DNA from: JAVBNF01 sp031551725
Lineage (GTDB): Bacteria > Bacteroidota > Bacteroidia > Bacteroidales > P3
Assembly (NCBI GenBank): GCA_031551725.1
Contig: JAVBNF010000054.1
Span: 1 to 14,842, forward strand
Direction: 5' to 3'
DNA length: 14,842 nucleotides
Shown: one piece after another, positions 5,685-12,584 of the stretch
Numbering within the stretch: position 1 is the stretch's first letter
How the letters are laid out: each line of letters begins with the position of its first letter
Program-made: the position numbers and the translations under genes
The notes under the pieces: model-generated
The model's input: the letters and a program-made list of their open reading frames with translations, nothing else
Databases searched by the model: none
What the model was told of the DNA's origin: nothing

Positions 5685-8180
5685 ATGTCTGCAAGAGATC
5701 ATTTTCATATTTCACAAATCACGAGTATCGTTAAAGGCACGTTGGAATCCAAGCGTTCCGACGATTTGATGATTCGGCATTTATTAATTGACAGCCGTAA
5801 ATTAATACAAGCCGAAGCCTGTCTTTTCATTGCATTAAAAAGCGCGAAAAACGACGGTCACAATTACATCCTTCCGCTTTATGAAAGAGGTGTCCGCAAT
5901 TTTTTAGTGGAACAAATTCCAGCCGAAATGAACGACAAAGCCGACGTGAATTTCATCGTTGTGAAAGACACGTTAGCCGCCATGCAAGCCATTGCGGCTG
6001 CACATCGTATGCAATTCGAGATTCCTGTTGTGGGAATCACCGGAAGCAATGGAAAAACCATTGTCAAAGAATGGCTCGCCGCACTTTTGCAAGTTGACAA
6101 AAATGTCGTTTTCAGTCCCAAAAGTTACAATAGCCAAGTTGGTGTGCCGCTTTCCGTGTGGGAAATGAATGCCGACAATGAAATTGCGGTTTTTGAAGCC
6201 GGCATTTCTGAGCCCGGAGAAATGGATAAACTCCAAGTCATTCTTAAACCTACCATTGGCATTTTTACCAATATCGGAAGTGCTCACGATGAATATTTTT
6301 TAAATCGCACGCAGAAAATTGCAGAGAAATTAAAACTTTTCACGAAAGTAAATTTATTGATCTACTGTTTGGACATGTCCGAATTGAGCGAACGTATTGC
6401 AGGTATTGAAAGCTTTCGCGATGTACGATTATTTGCCTGGAGCGAAAAAAATCAAGATGCCGATTTATATATCGAACATACCGAAATCCAACGAAATTCA
6501 ACCGTTTTAAACGCCCGCTTTCAAGAACAGGAAATATGTTTGCGCATCCCATTTTCCGACCGCGCATCTATTGAAAACTGCACCCATTGCTGGGCATTCA
6601 TGCTTTCACAAGGATATGCAAATGACGAAATTCAAAAACGCATAATACTGCTAAACCCGGTAGAAATGCGGATGGAACTCAAAGACGGCGTCAACAACTG
6701 CTCGCTTATCAACGACAGTTACAGCTCCGACTACAATTCGTTGATGATTGCCATTAATTTTTTAACACAACAACAGCAACATCAAAAGAAAACGATTATC
6801 CTTTCGGATATTTTACAAAGCGGACAAAACGAAGTCGACCTCTACCAATCCATTGCCAATGTACTGGATTCAAAGGGCATTCACCATCTAATTGGAATTG
6901 GACCGAGCATCAGCCGTCAGGCCAAACTATTTCCTGTCGACAGTAAATTTTACCCGAATACAGAAGCGTTTTTAGACGACATGCATCTTGCTGATTTTCA
7001 AAACGAAACCATTTTATTAAAAGGCGCCCGTGTATTTCAGTTCGAAAAAATCAACAAAATTCTTCAACAAAAAGCACATGCCACTGTTTTGGACGTGAAC
7101 ATGAATGCGTTTGAACATAATTTAAATTATTACCGTTCAAAACTGCATCCAAATACCAAGATTATGGCCATGGTAAAGGCTTTTTCGTATGGAAGCGGCA
7201 GCTTTGAAATTGCAAATTTCTTGGAATTTCACAACGTCGATTATGTTGCGGTTGCTTACGCAGATGAGGGTGTTGAACTTCGCCGTTCGGGAATAAAACT
7301 GCCCATTATGGTGATGAATCCCGAAGAACAAGGCATGGAAGAAGTCTTACGCAACAAGCTCGAACCGGAAATTTTCAGTCTGCGCATGTTGCACCTCCTG
7401 CAATCGGAATTGGAACAAATTGGAAATGAACACACGGTAAATATCCATTTAAAATTAGATACCGGCATGCATCGTTTGGGTTTTGAAGAACAGGATATTG
7501 ACGAATTAATCGAACAACTCAAACAATATCCGACCATTTACATCCGCTCGATTTTTTCTCATTTAGCGGCCAGTGACAATGCGGATTTTGACGATTTCAC
7601 CAAAGAACAAATCAGCCGTTTCGAACGCATGAGTTCTCGCATCAAACAAGCCTTTCCGGAACAAAATATTTTATGCCACATTGCCAACTCATCGGCTATT
7701 TCGCGCTTTCCGGAAGCGCAAATGGACATGGTACGCCTGGGCATCGGACTTTACGGAATTTCGTCGAATTCGCAAGAACAACAGCATTTGCAAAATGTGA
7801 GTACTCTTAAAACCGTGCTTTCGCAAATTAAACGTGTAAAAACGCTGGAAACAGTAGGATACAACCGTCAATATAAAGCAATGTCCGATCGCATTATCGG
7901 CTTAATTCCCATCGGGTATGCCGACGGACTCAGCCGCCGTGCAGGAAACGAACGTGCAAACGTTTGGATTAATGGTTATCTCGCTCCTATCATCGGCAAT
8001 GTTTGCATGGATATGTGTATGATTGACATCACCGATATTCCTGCCAAAGAAAACGACGAAGTGATTATTTTTGGAAATGAACATCCCATTCAGCACCTCG
8101 CCAATGCAATGGAAACAATACCGTATGAAGTCTTGACCTCCGTTTCAAGACGTGTAAAAAGAGTATATCATCAAGAATGA
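5685..8180 (+). CDS. murF/alr: Bifunctional UDP-MurNAc-tripeptide:D-Ala-D-Ala ligase / alanine racemase (MurF-Alr fusion)
   Basis: This is an 831-residue two-enzyme fusion typical of Bacteroidetes. The MurF part (about 1-460) adds D-Ala-D-Ala to UDP-MurNAc-tripeptide. It has the ATP-binding loop GITGSNGKT (117-125), the EAGISEPGEM segment (171-180), NIGSAHDE (196-203) and NDSYSSDYNS (343-352) in place of the usual DxYNANPxS. The alanine racemase part (about 466-831) makes D-Ala from L-Ala. It has the PLP-binding Lys498 in AMVKAFSYGSG, HLKLDTGMHRLGF (588-600), Tyr745 in IPIGYADGLSRR as the second catalytic base, and NVCMDMCMID (772-781). Both halves look intact and are joined by a short linker. 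Cytoplasmic. It starts 3 bases after the PdxA-like gene, so it is almost certainly cotranscribed. The fusion couples D-Ala production to its use in wall precursors. Confidence 0.96.
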   Translation: MSARDHFHISQITSIVKGTLESKRSDDLMIRHLLIDSRKLIQAEACLFIALKSAKNDGHNYILPLYERGVRNFLVEQIPAEMNDKADVNFIVVKDTLAAMQAIAAAHRMQFEIPVVGITGSNGKTIVKEWLAALLQVDKNVVFSPKSYNSQVGVPLSVWEMNADNEIAVFEAGISEPGEMDKLQVILKPTIGIFTNIGSAHDEYFLNRTQKIAEKLKLFTKVNLLIYCLDMSELSERIAGIESFRDVRLFAWSEKNQDADLYIEHTEIQRNSTVLNARFQEQEICLRIPFSDRASIENCTHCWAFMLSQGYANDEIQKRIILLNPVEMRMELKDGVNNCSLINDSYSSDYNSLMIAINFLTQQQQHQKKTIILSDILQSGQNEVDLYQSIANVLDSKGIHHLIGIGPSISRQAKLFPVDSKFYPNTEAFLDDMHLADFQNETILLKGARVFQFEKINKILQQKAHATVLDVNMNAFEHNLNYYRSKLHPNTKIMAMVKAFSYGSGSFEIANFLEFHNVDYVAVAYADEGVELRRSGIKLPIMVMNPEEQGMEEVLRNKLEPEIFSLRMLHLLQSELEQIGNEHTVNIHLKLDTGMHRLGFEEQDIDELIEQLKQYPTIYIRSIFSHLAASDNADFDDFTKEQISRFERMSSRIKQAFPEQNILCHIANSSAISRFPEAQMDMVRLGIGLYGISSNSQEQQHLQNVSTLKTVLSQIKRVKTLETVGYNRQYKAMSDRIIGLIPIGYADGLSRRAGNERANVWINGYLAPIIGNVCMDMCMIDITDIPAKENDEVIIFGNEHPIQHLANAMETIPYEVLTSVSRRVKRVYHQE

Positions 8181-8190
8181 TTAATGATAA

Positions 8191-8261
8191 ATGGTTAATG
8201 TGCGCAACGCCTCACATAATCATAATCCACCAAACTTTCAGTGGCACAACTCATTAACCAT
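8191..8261. repeat. Inverted repeat (10-bp arms) downstream of murF/alr
   Basis: ATGGTTAATG (8191-8200) and CATTAACCAT (8252-8261) are perfect inverted arms, with further imperfect complementarity outward (TTAATGATAA against TTAATAATTA). The arms enclose 51 bases and lie just after the murF/alr stop. No T-tract follows, so termination is uncertain. The AATTAACNATTAACAATTAAAAA-type flank before mtgA resembles the region before hydG. Confidence 0.55.
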
Positions 8262-8288
8262 TAATAATTAACCATTAACAATTAAAAA

Positions 8289-8963
8289 GTGAAGTTAATA
8301 AAAAAAATAATCATCAACGTTCTCATTTTCTTCTTCGGAAGTACGATTTTTGTGGCGGTTTTGTACAAATTTGTCAATCCGCCCCTCACGCCGTTGATGC
8401 TTGTGCGTTATGTTGAAAACCCAAAAGTTGGTTTAACCAAAAAATGGAAACCAATTGAAGAAATTTCGCCCAACATGTACAACGCCGTCATTGCGTCGGA
8501 AGACAATCTGTTCATGCAGCACAACGGTTTCGACTTAAAAGCCATTCGTGAAGCAAAAAAATACAACAAAAAACACAAAGGCAAACGTACACACGGAGCC
8601 AGTACCATTTCGCAACAAACAGCGAAAAATGTGTTTTTATGGACACAACGCTCCTATTTCCGTAAGGCGCTGGAGGTTTATTTTACTTTTTTAATTGAAC
8701 AGGTTTGGGGCAAAAAGCGCATCATGGAAGTGTATCTGAATGTGTTGGAAACCGGCAACGGTGTATATGGCGTTGAAGCCGCTTCGCAAATCTATTTCAA
8801 CAAATCATCTTCAAAATTAACTGCATCTCAAGCGGCCATGATTGCCGCCTGCATCCCAAGTCCGCGCAAGCGAAATCCGGCTCGCCCAAGCTCCTATTTA
8901 TATGGCCGTCAAGCGAAAATTTTGGGTTTGATGAATAAAATTGAGCGAGTGAATTTCAAATAG
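8289..8963 (+). CDS. mtgA: Monofunctional biosynthetic peptidoglycan transglycosylase (GT51)
   Basis: This 224-residue inner-membrane enzyme polymerises lipid II into glycan strands and has no transpeptidase domain. One N-terminal membrane anchor (about 7-27) is followed by a GT51 domain. It has ASEDNLFMQHNGFD (69-82) with the catalytic Glu71, GASTISQQTAKNVFL (103-117), the stretch EQVWGKKRIMEVYLN (137-151), and GVYGVEAASQIYF (158-170), all diagnostic. The start is GTG at 8289. It gives the expected short basic cytoplasmic tail (MKLIKK) before the membrane helix, and no ATG lies close enough to replace it. The gene is 108 bases after murF/alr. I see no promoter between them, so readthrough is plausible. 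It belongs with MurF-Alr in wall assembly. Confidence 0.95.
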   Translation: MKLIKKIIINVLIFFFGSTIFVAVLYKFVNPPLTPLMLVRYVENPKVGLTKKWKPIEEISPNMYNAVIASEDNLFMQHNGFDLKAIREAKKYNKKHKGKRTHGASTISQQTAKNVFLWTQRSYFRKALEVYFTFLIEQVWGKKRIMEVYLNVLETGNGVYGVEAASQIYFNKSSSKLTASQAAMIAACIPSPRKRNPARPSSYLYGRQAKILGLMNKIERVNFK

Positions 8964-8981
8964 AATTTCGCCAACGAAATT
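8964..8981 (+). terminator. Small hairpin directly after the mtgA stop, possible weak terminator
   Basis: AATTTCG (8964-8970) pairs perfectly with CGAAATT (8975-8981) around a CCAA loop, beginning at the base after the mtgA stop codon. It is AT-rich and followed only by TATTTAG-like sequence rather than a clean U-tract, so termination would be weak. Confidence 0.35.
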
Positions 8982-8986
8982 ATTTA

Positions 8987-9063
8987 GACAGGATTCACAG
9001 GATTAACATGTTTTTTTATTTTGCCGAAGGCAAAAGCGTCCTGTTAATCTTGTAAATCCTGTC
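8987..9063. repeat. 77-bp interrupted palindrome with GACAGGATT-type arms
   Basis: The 24-base arms 8987-9010 and 9040-9063 match as inverted repeats at 21 of 24 positions. Each arm itself contains two related ACAGGATT-like units. The centre holds a perfect TTTTGCC-GAA-GGCAAAA hairpin (9019-9035). The transcript would fold into one long stem. Repeats built on GACAGGATT/TACAGGATTAACAGG are, to my knowledge, widespread between genes in Bacteroidetes. It lies between mtgA and the dnaB promoter and could also act as a bidirectional terminator. Confidence 0.75.
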
Positions 9064-9100
9064 AAAAATATTAATTCGCCGCAAAAGTTATTAACATTTC

Positions 9101-9132
9101 TTGTGAAAATTTGTTAATAATTCGTACCTTTG
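9101..9132 (+). promoter_or_regulatory. Promoter of dnaB
   Basis: TTG (9101-9103), a 21-base spacer and TACCTTTG (9125-9132) match the Bacteroidetes promoter pattern. A second TTTG at 9110-9113 is too close to be the -33 element. The predicted transcription start near 9136-9138 lies almost on the dnaB ATG at 9138, implying a leaderless or nearly leaderless mRNA. Confidence 0.65.
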
Positions 9133-9137
9133 TACTT

Positions 9138-10688
9138 ATGGAAATTATCTCAAAAAATACGCCCAATAAAACGCGCAGAATAACGCAGGAACAAGTGTTT
9201 ATTCAACACGGACGCAAGGCCCCACAGGCACTCGACCTCGAAGAAGCCGTGCTCGGCGCTCTCATGCTTGAGCAAGACGCGTTAACAAACGTGATCGACG
9301 TTATCAAACCCGATTTTTTCTATCACGAAAAACATCGCAAAATATTTGAAGCGATTTACGCATTGTTTTCAAACTCAGAGCCTGTTGATATTCTAACCGT
9401 TACCGAAGAACTTCGCAAACGCGGACAACTGGAAGATGTGGGCGGCGCCTATTTTATCTCGGACCTAACCACACGCATCGCTTCTGCGGCCAACGTGGAA
9501 TACCATGCCCGTATTGTTGCCCAAAAATTTATCCAACGCGAACTCATCCGCATCGGTACCGAAATCACGCACGATGCTTTCGAAGAAACCACCGACGTGC
9601 TCGACTTGCTCGACCGTTCGGAACGCAAGTTATTGGACATCGGCGAACAAAACTTCCGTACGGATTATACCGACATGCACGCCCTCATCCGCGAAGCGAA
9701 AAAAGAAATTGAAGATGCCCGCAAGCACGAAAGCGGTTTGAGCGGCGTCCCGTCCGGTTTTCCGGAACTCGACCGTGTGACCAACGGCTGGCAAAAAGGC
9801 ACACTTTTGATTCTGGCGGCCCGTCCTGCTATGGGTAAAACGGCGTTCGCACTCACAATGGCGCGCAATATCGCCGTGGATTTCAAAAAACCGGTTGCAT
9901 TTTTTTCTTTAGAAATGTCCGCCATTGAGCTTGTTACCCGCTTGATTTCGAGCGAGACCATGCTTTCTTCGCAAAAATTGAAAAAAGGTGACTTGCGTTT
10001 GGACGAATGGCAGCAACTGAATACGTTGGTAGAAGGCTTATCGAATGCACCTTTGTACATTGACGACACGCCTGCATTAACCATGTTCGAGCTTCGCGCA
10101 AAATGCCGCCGCCTCAAACAAAAACACAATATCGAAATGGTGTTTGTGGATTATTTGCAGCTAATGCAAGGCAGCAGCGACCAACGAGGTAATCGCGAGC
10201 AAGAAATCAGTTCGATTTCGCGCCAATTGAAGGCACTTTCGAAAGAATTGAAAATCCCGGTACTGGCGCTTTCGCAGTTAAGCCGTAGTGTGGAAACGCG
10301 CGGCGGTTCGAAAAAGCCACAATTGTCCGACTTGCGTGAATCCGGCGCCATTGAGCAGGACGCCGACATTGTTATGTTTATCTATCGTCCGGAATATTAC
10401 AAAATCGACAGCGACGAAAAAGGTCCAACCGCAGGGATGGCCGACATTCTGCTCGAAAAACACCGTAGCGGCCCGACCGGCGATGTGCGTTTGCGTTTCA
10501 AAAGCCAATACGCCAAATTCGAAAGCGCCGAAACCAATATGGACGATGTTTCGACCGTTACCGACTACAACCTCCAACCATCAAACGATTTCGACAATAA
10601 ACCGTTTGTACGGATTCCATCAAAACTCAACGACGACCTCAACAACGACGCATTTGCAATGCCGAACGACGATACGGTTCCTTTTTAA
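9138..10688 (+). CDS. dnaB: Replicative DNA helicase DnaB
   Basis: This 516-residue hexameric 5'-3' helicase unwinds DNA at the replication fork and works with primase. The N-terminal DnaB domain starts with PQALDLEEAVLGALMLEQDA (29-48) and runs to about 130. A linker-helix region precedes the RecA-like motor domain (about 200-480). The motor has Walker A ARPAMGKT (228-235), Walker B MVFVDYLQLM (334-343) with Asp338, LALSQLSRSVETR (376-388) and LSDLRESGAIEQDADIV (396-412). No intein interrupts these motifs. An upstream TTG at 9111 would add 9 residues, but it lies inside the promoter, so ATG 9138 is the start. The final 40 or so residues are Asn/Asp-rich and end in DDTVPF, like the SSB C-terminal tip. 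Expressed from its own promoter. Confidence 0.97.
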   Translation: MEIISKNTPNKTRRITQEQVFIQHGRKAPQALDLEEAVLGALMLEQDALTNVIDVIKPDFFYHEKHRKIFEAIYALFSNSEPVDILTVTEELRKRGQLEDVGGAYFISDLTTRIASAANVEYHARIVAQKFIQRELIRIGTEITHDAFEETTDVLDLLDRSERKLLDIGEQNFRTDYTDMHALIREAKKEIEDARKHESGLSGVPSGFPELDRVTNGWQKGTLLILAARPAMGKTAFALTMARNIAVDFKKPVAFFSLEMSAIELVTRLISSETMLSSQKLKKGDLRLDEWQQLNTLVEGLSNAPLYIDDTPALTMFELRAKCRRLKQKHNIEMVFVDYLQLMQGSSDQRGNREQEISSISRQLKALSKELKIPVLALSQLSRSVETRGGSKKPQLSDLRESGAIEQDADIVMFIYRPEYYKIDSDEKGPTAGMADILLEKHRSGPTGDVRLRFKSQYAKFESAETNMDDVSTVTDYNLQPSNDFDNKPFVRIPSKLNDDLNNDAFAMPNDDTVPF

Positions 10689-10799
10689 TTGTTAATTATA
10701 AATTATCAATTGTTAATGAGCTTCGCCTTTACTATATTTCTTAATGTTAATTATAATCTGCAATTAATAATTAACAATTAATAATTAACAATTAAAAAA
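10682..10799. repeat. AT-rich inverted repeat (18-bp arms) plus tandem 14-mer between dnaB and hydG
   Basis: TTTTTAATTGTTAATTAT (10682-10699) is a perfect inverted repeat of 10781-10798. The right side also holds two perfect tandem copies of AATTAATAATTAAC (10762-10775 and 10776-10789). The left arm overlaps the dnaB stop and the right arm abuts the hydG start. With its U-rich end this could terminate dnaB transcription. Similar TTAATAATTAAC units occur before mtgA. Confidence 0.7.
10710..10740 (+). promoter_or_regulatory. Candidate promoter of hydG
   Basis: TTG (10710-10712), a 20-base spacer and TATATTTC (10733-10740) fit the Bacteroidetes pattern except for the last base of the -7 box (C instead of G). 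The leader would be about 57 bases. It is the best candidate in the dnaB-hydG gap, but the region is so AT-rich that chance matches are likely. Confidence 0.35.
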
Positions 10800-10800
10800 A

Positions 10801-12228
10801 ATGGTTTTTACTCCAGAAAAATATAAAATTCCCGATGTTCCGATGCAAAATTTCATCGATGCCGATGAAATCTGGGAATACATCAACAATGTAAAATCCA
10901 CACCTGAACGTGTGGATGAAGTAATTCAAAAATCGTTGAACAAACAACGCTTGACGTTGGAAGAAACAGCGGTTTTAATCAACACTACCGATGCTGCCGG
11001 CATTGAAAAAATCAAAGAAGGTGCGCGCGAATTGAAAAAACGCGTTTACGGCAACCGCATCGTTCTTTTTGCGCCGCTTTACATTGGAAATAAATGTGCA
11101 AACGATTGTTCCTACTGTGGTTTTCGTTCTTCAAACAAAGAAAGCGTCCGCGTTACGCTTAGCGATAATGAAATTGTAAACGAAATTGAAGCGCTTGAAG
11201 AAGTCGGCCAAAAACGCTTGATTTTAGTATATGGCGAGCATCGCGAGTATTCGCCCGAATACATTGCACACACAGTAAAAATTGCCTATTCCGTCAAAAA
11301 AGGCCAAGGCGAAATCCGCCGTGTAAACATCAATGCGGCGCCGATGGAAATTGAAGGTTTCCGCATTGTGAAAGAAGCGGGCATCGGTACGTACCAGATT
11401 TTTCAGGAAACATACCATCCCGAAGCCTATAAAAAATATCATCTAAGCGGTAAGAAAAAAGATTTCGAATACCGGGTAACATCGCTCGACCGCGCACAGG
11501 AAGCGGGCATCGACGATGTGGGAATCGGCGCTTTGTTTGGCTTGTACGACTGGCGTTTTGAAGTGATGGGCCTGGTGCGCCACGCCAACCACTTTGAGGC
11601 ATGCTACGGCGTTGGCCCGCATACCATTTCGTTTCCGCGGATTCAGGATTATTCCGCCTCTGCATTTTTGAATGAATATTCGGTTAATGATGATGATTTT
11701 GTGAAATTGATTGCCATTTTACGTTTGGCAGTGCCTTATACCGGCTTGATTTTAACGGCTCGCGAGAATGCGCGTGTACGCGAAGAAGCGCTGGCATTCG
11801 GCGTTTCACAGATGGACGGCGGCACCAAACTCGAACTTGGAAGCTATTCGGAAAATCATGTGGATGAACAGGATTTGAAACGCGAACAGTTCCAAATCAA
11901 CGACAACCGCACGCTGGACGAAGTGATGTCCGACCTTATCAAACAAGGCTATCTGCCGTCATTTTGCACTTCCTGTTACCGCCGCGGCCGGACCGGACAG
12001 CATTTTATGGAATTTTCCGTGCCCGGATTTATCAAAACGTTCTGCACGCCCAATGCAATTCTCACGCTTTGCGAATATCTCATCGACTACGCATCGCCCG
12101 AAACGGCCAAACAAGGCTGGGCTTTGATTGAAAAATCCATTGCCGAACTTGATGATGATAAAATCCGCCGCGAAACTGAAAAGCGAATTGAAATGATTAA
12201 AAACGGGGAGCGGGATTTGTATTTCTAG
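10801..12228 (+). CDS. hydG: [FeFe]-hydrogenase H-cluster maturase HydG (radical SAM tyrosine lyase)
   Basis: This 475-residue cytosolic radical SAM enzyme cleaves tyrosine to p-cresol and makes the CO and CN ligands of the [FeFe]-hydrogenase H-cluster. The radical SAM motif CANDCSYC places Cys99, Cys103 and Cys106 on the SAM-cleaving cluster. The C-terminal C-x2-C-x22-C motif (Cys389, Cys392, Cys415) carries the second, auxiliary cluster. This motif and the length of about 470 separate HydG from ThiH, a related tyrosine lyase of about 370 residues without it. VGPHTISFPRIQ (271-282) and MDGGTKLELGSY (338-349) are also HydG-like. hydE, hydF and the hydrogenase itself are not in this window, so hydG is separated from the partners it is often found with. 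It sits in its own unit between dnaB and an unrelated gene. Confidence 0.94.
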   Translation: MVFTPEKYKIPDVPMQNFIDADEIWEYINNVKSTPERVDEVIQKSLNKQRLTLEETAVLINTTDAAGIEKIKEGARELKKRVYGNRIVLFAPLYIGNKCANDCSYCGFRSSNKESVRVTLSDNEIVNEIEALEEVGQKRLILVYGEHREYSPEYIAHTVKIAYSVKKGQGEIRRVNINAAPMEIEGFRIVKEAGIGTYQIFQETYHPEAYKKYHLSGKKKDFEYRVTSLDRAQEAGIDDVGIGALFGLYDWRFEVMGLVRHANHFEACYGVGPHTISFPRIQDYSASAFLNEYSVNDDDFVKLIAILRLAVPYTGLILTARENARVREEALAFGVSQMDGGTKLELGSYSENHVDEQDLKREQFQINDNRTLDEVMSDLIKQGYLPSFCTSCYRRGRTGQHFMEFSVPGFIKTFCTPNAILTLCEYLIDYASPETAKQGWALIEKSIAELDDDKIRRETEKRIEMIKNGERDLYF

Positions 12229-12233
12229 CTACT

Positions 12234-12286
12234 CCATTTTTAATTTATAAATTACAAATGGATTATTCTGTCTTTATTTTTTTTCA
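12234..12286 (+). terminator. Probable AT-rich terminator after hydG
   Basis: CCATTT (12234-12239) pairs with AAATGG (12256-12261), enclosing the self-complementary AATTTATAAATT (12242-12253). A T-rich stretch with an unbroken T-run follows at about 12277-12284. The stem is weak in GC content, so efficiency is uncertain. Confidence 0.4.
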
Positions 12287-12312
12287 GTTAGTTTCTTTTA
12301 AGAAATTTTCCT

Positions 12313-12320
12313 TATCTTTG
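12313..12320 (+). promoter_or_regulatory. -7 promoter box upstream of the 617-residue protein (distal)
   Basis: TATCTTTG is a full match to TAnnTTTG. The sequence 19-22 bases upstream is TTAG/TTTC rather than TTTG. If used, it starts RNA near 12324 and leaves about 260 untranslated bases before the next ATG. Confidence 0.5.
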
Positions 12321-12511
12321 TCCCATTATAATTAAAATTAAAAACCGAATATCCAGTAAGATCAGTAAAAACACCTAATATTGTTTTCACTTCTTATTGT
12401 TGGAGCTATCTATTCTTAAACATTATGAGATAAAAAATGCCGTCGGCAATCTGAAAGCATCTATCTGCTTGTGTGATGCAGTATTTATACGACTGCATAG
12501 GCCAAAGTGCA

Positions 12512-12519
12512 TATTTTTG
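12512..12519 (+). promoter_or_regulatory. Alternative -7 box upstream of the 617-residue protein (proximal)
   Basis: TATTTTTG matches TAnnTTTG, but no TTG lies at the right distance upstream. It would give a leader of about 60 bases before the ATG at 12585. Confidence 0.35.
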
Positions 12520-12584
12520 ATTCCCAATTAATCACATTAAGGATGCCAAAATAAAAAGATAATGTTCAACATAAAAATAAAAAT

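Larger units (their letters stand above)
12229..12584. other. 356-base non-coding gap with possible structured leader RNA
   Basis: I find no convincing gene here. The only small ORF of note (ATG 12258, about 25 codons) runs through a promoter box and has no recognisable features. The gap holds the probable hydG terminator, two TAnnTTTG boxes, and a stretch with local hairpins between about 12440 and 12500. These include TGCCG-T-CGGCA (near 12438-12448) and ATGCAGT/ACTGCAT (12476-12482 with 12492-12498). It may be the 5' leader of the downstream gene or a separate small RNA. Confidence 0.5.

Noticed and set aside
5973..6287. Open frames on the opposite strand of murF/alr and other long genes
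   Set aside because: They are antisense to genes with complete catalytic motifs, have no protein-like features and no promoters; they are coding shadows.
9111..9137. TTG-initiated extension of DnaB
   Set aside because: It lies within the promoter, with the TACCTTTG box inside it; the ATG at 9138 is the plausible start.
9138..10688. Possible replication origin or plasmid signature because of dnaB
   Set aside because: dnaB is flanked by chromosomal housekeeping genes; no DnaA-box cluster, iterons or partition genes are visible.
10801..12228. ThiH (thiamine) instead of HydG
   Set aside because: The length of 475 residues and the C-terminal C-x2-C-x22-C motif are specific for HydG; no thiamine genes are nearby.
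12258..12332. Small ORF of about 25 codons after hydG
   Set aside because: It overlaps the probable terminator and a promoter box, is Phe/Ser-rich low-complexity sequence, and has no initiation signal.
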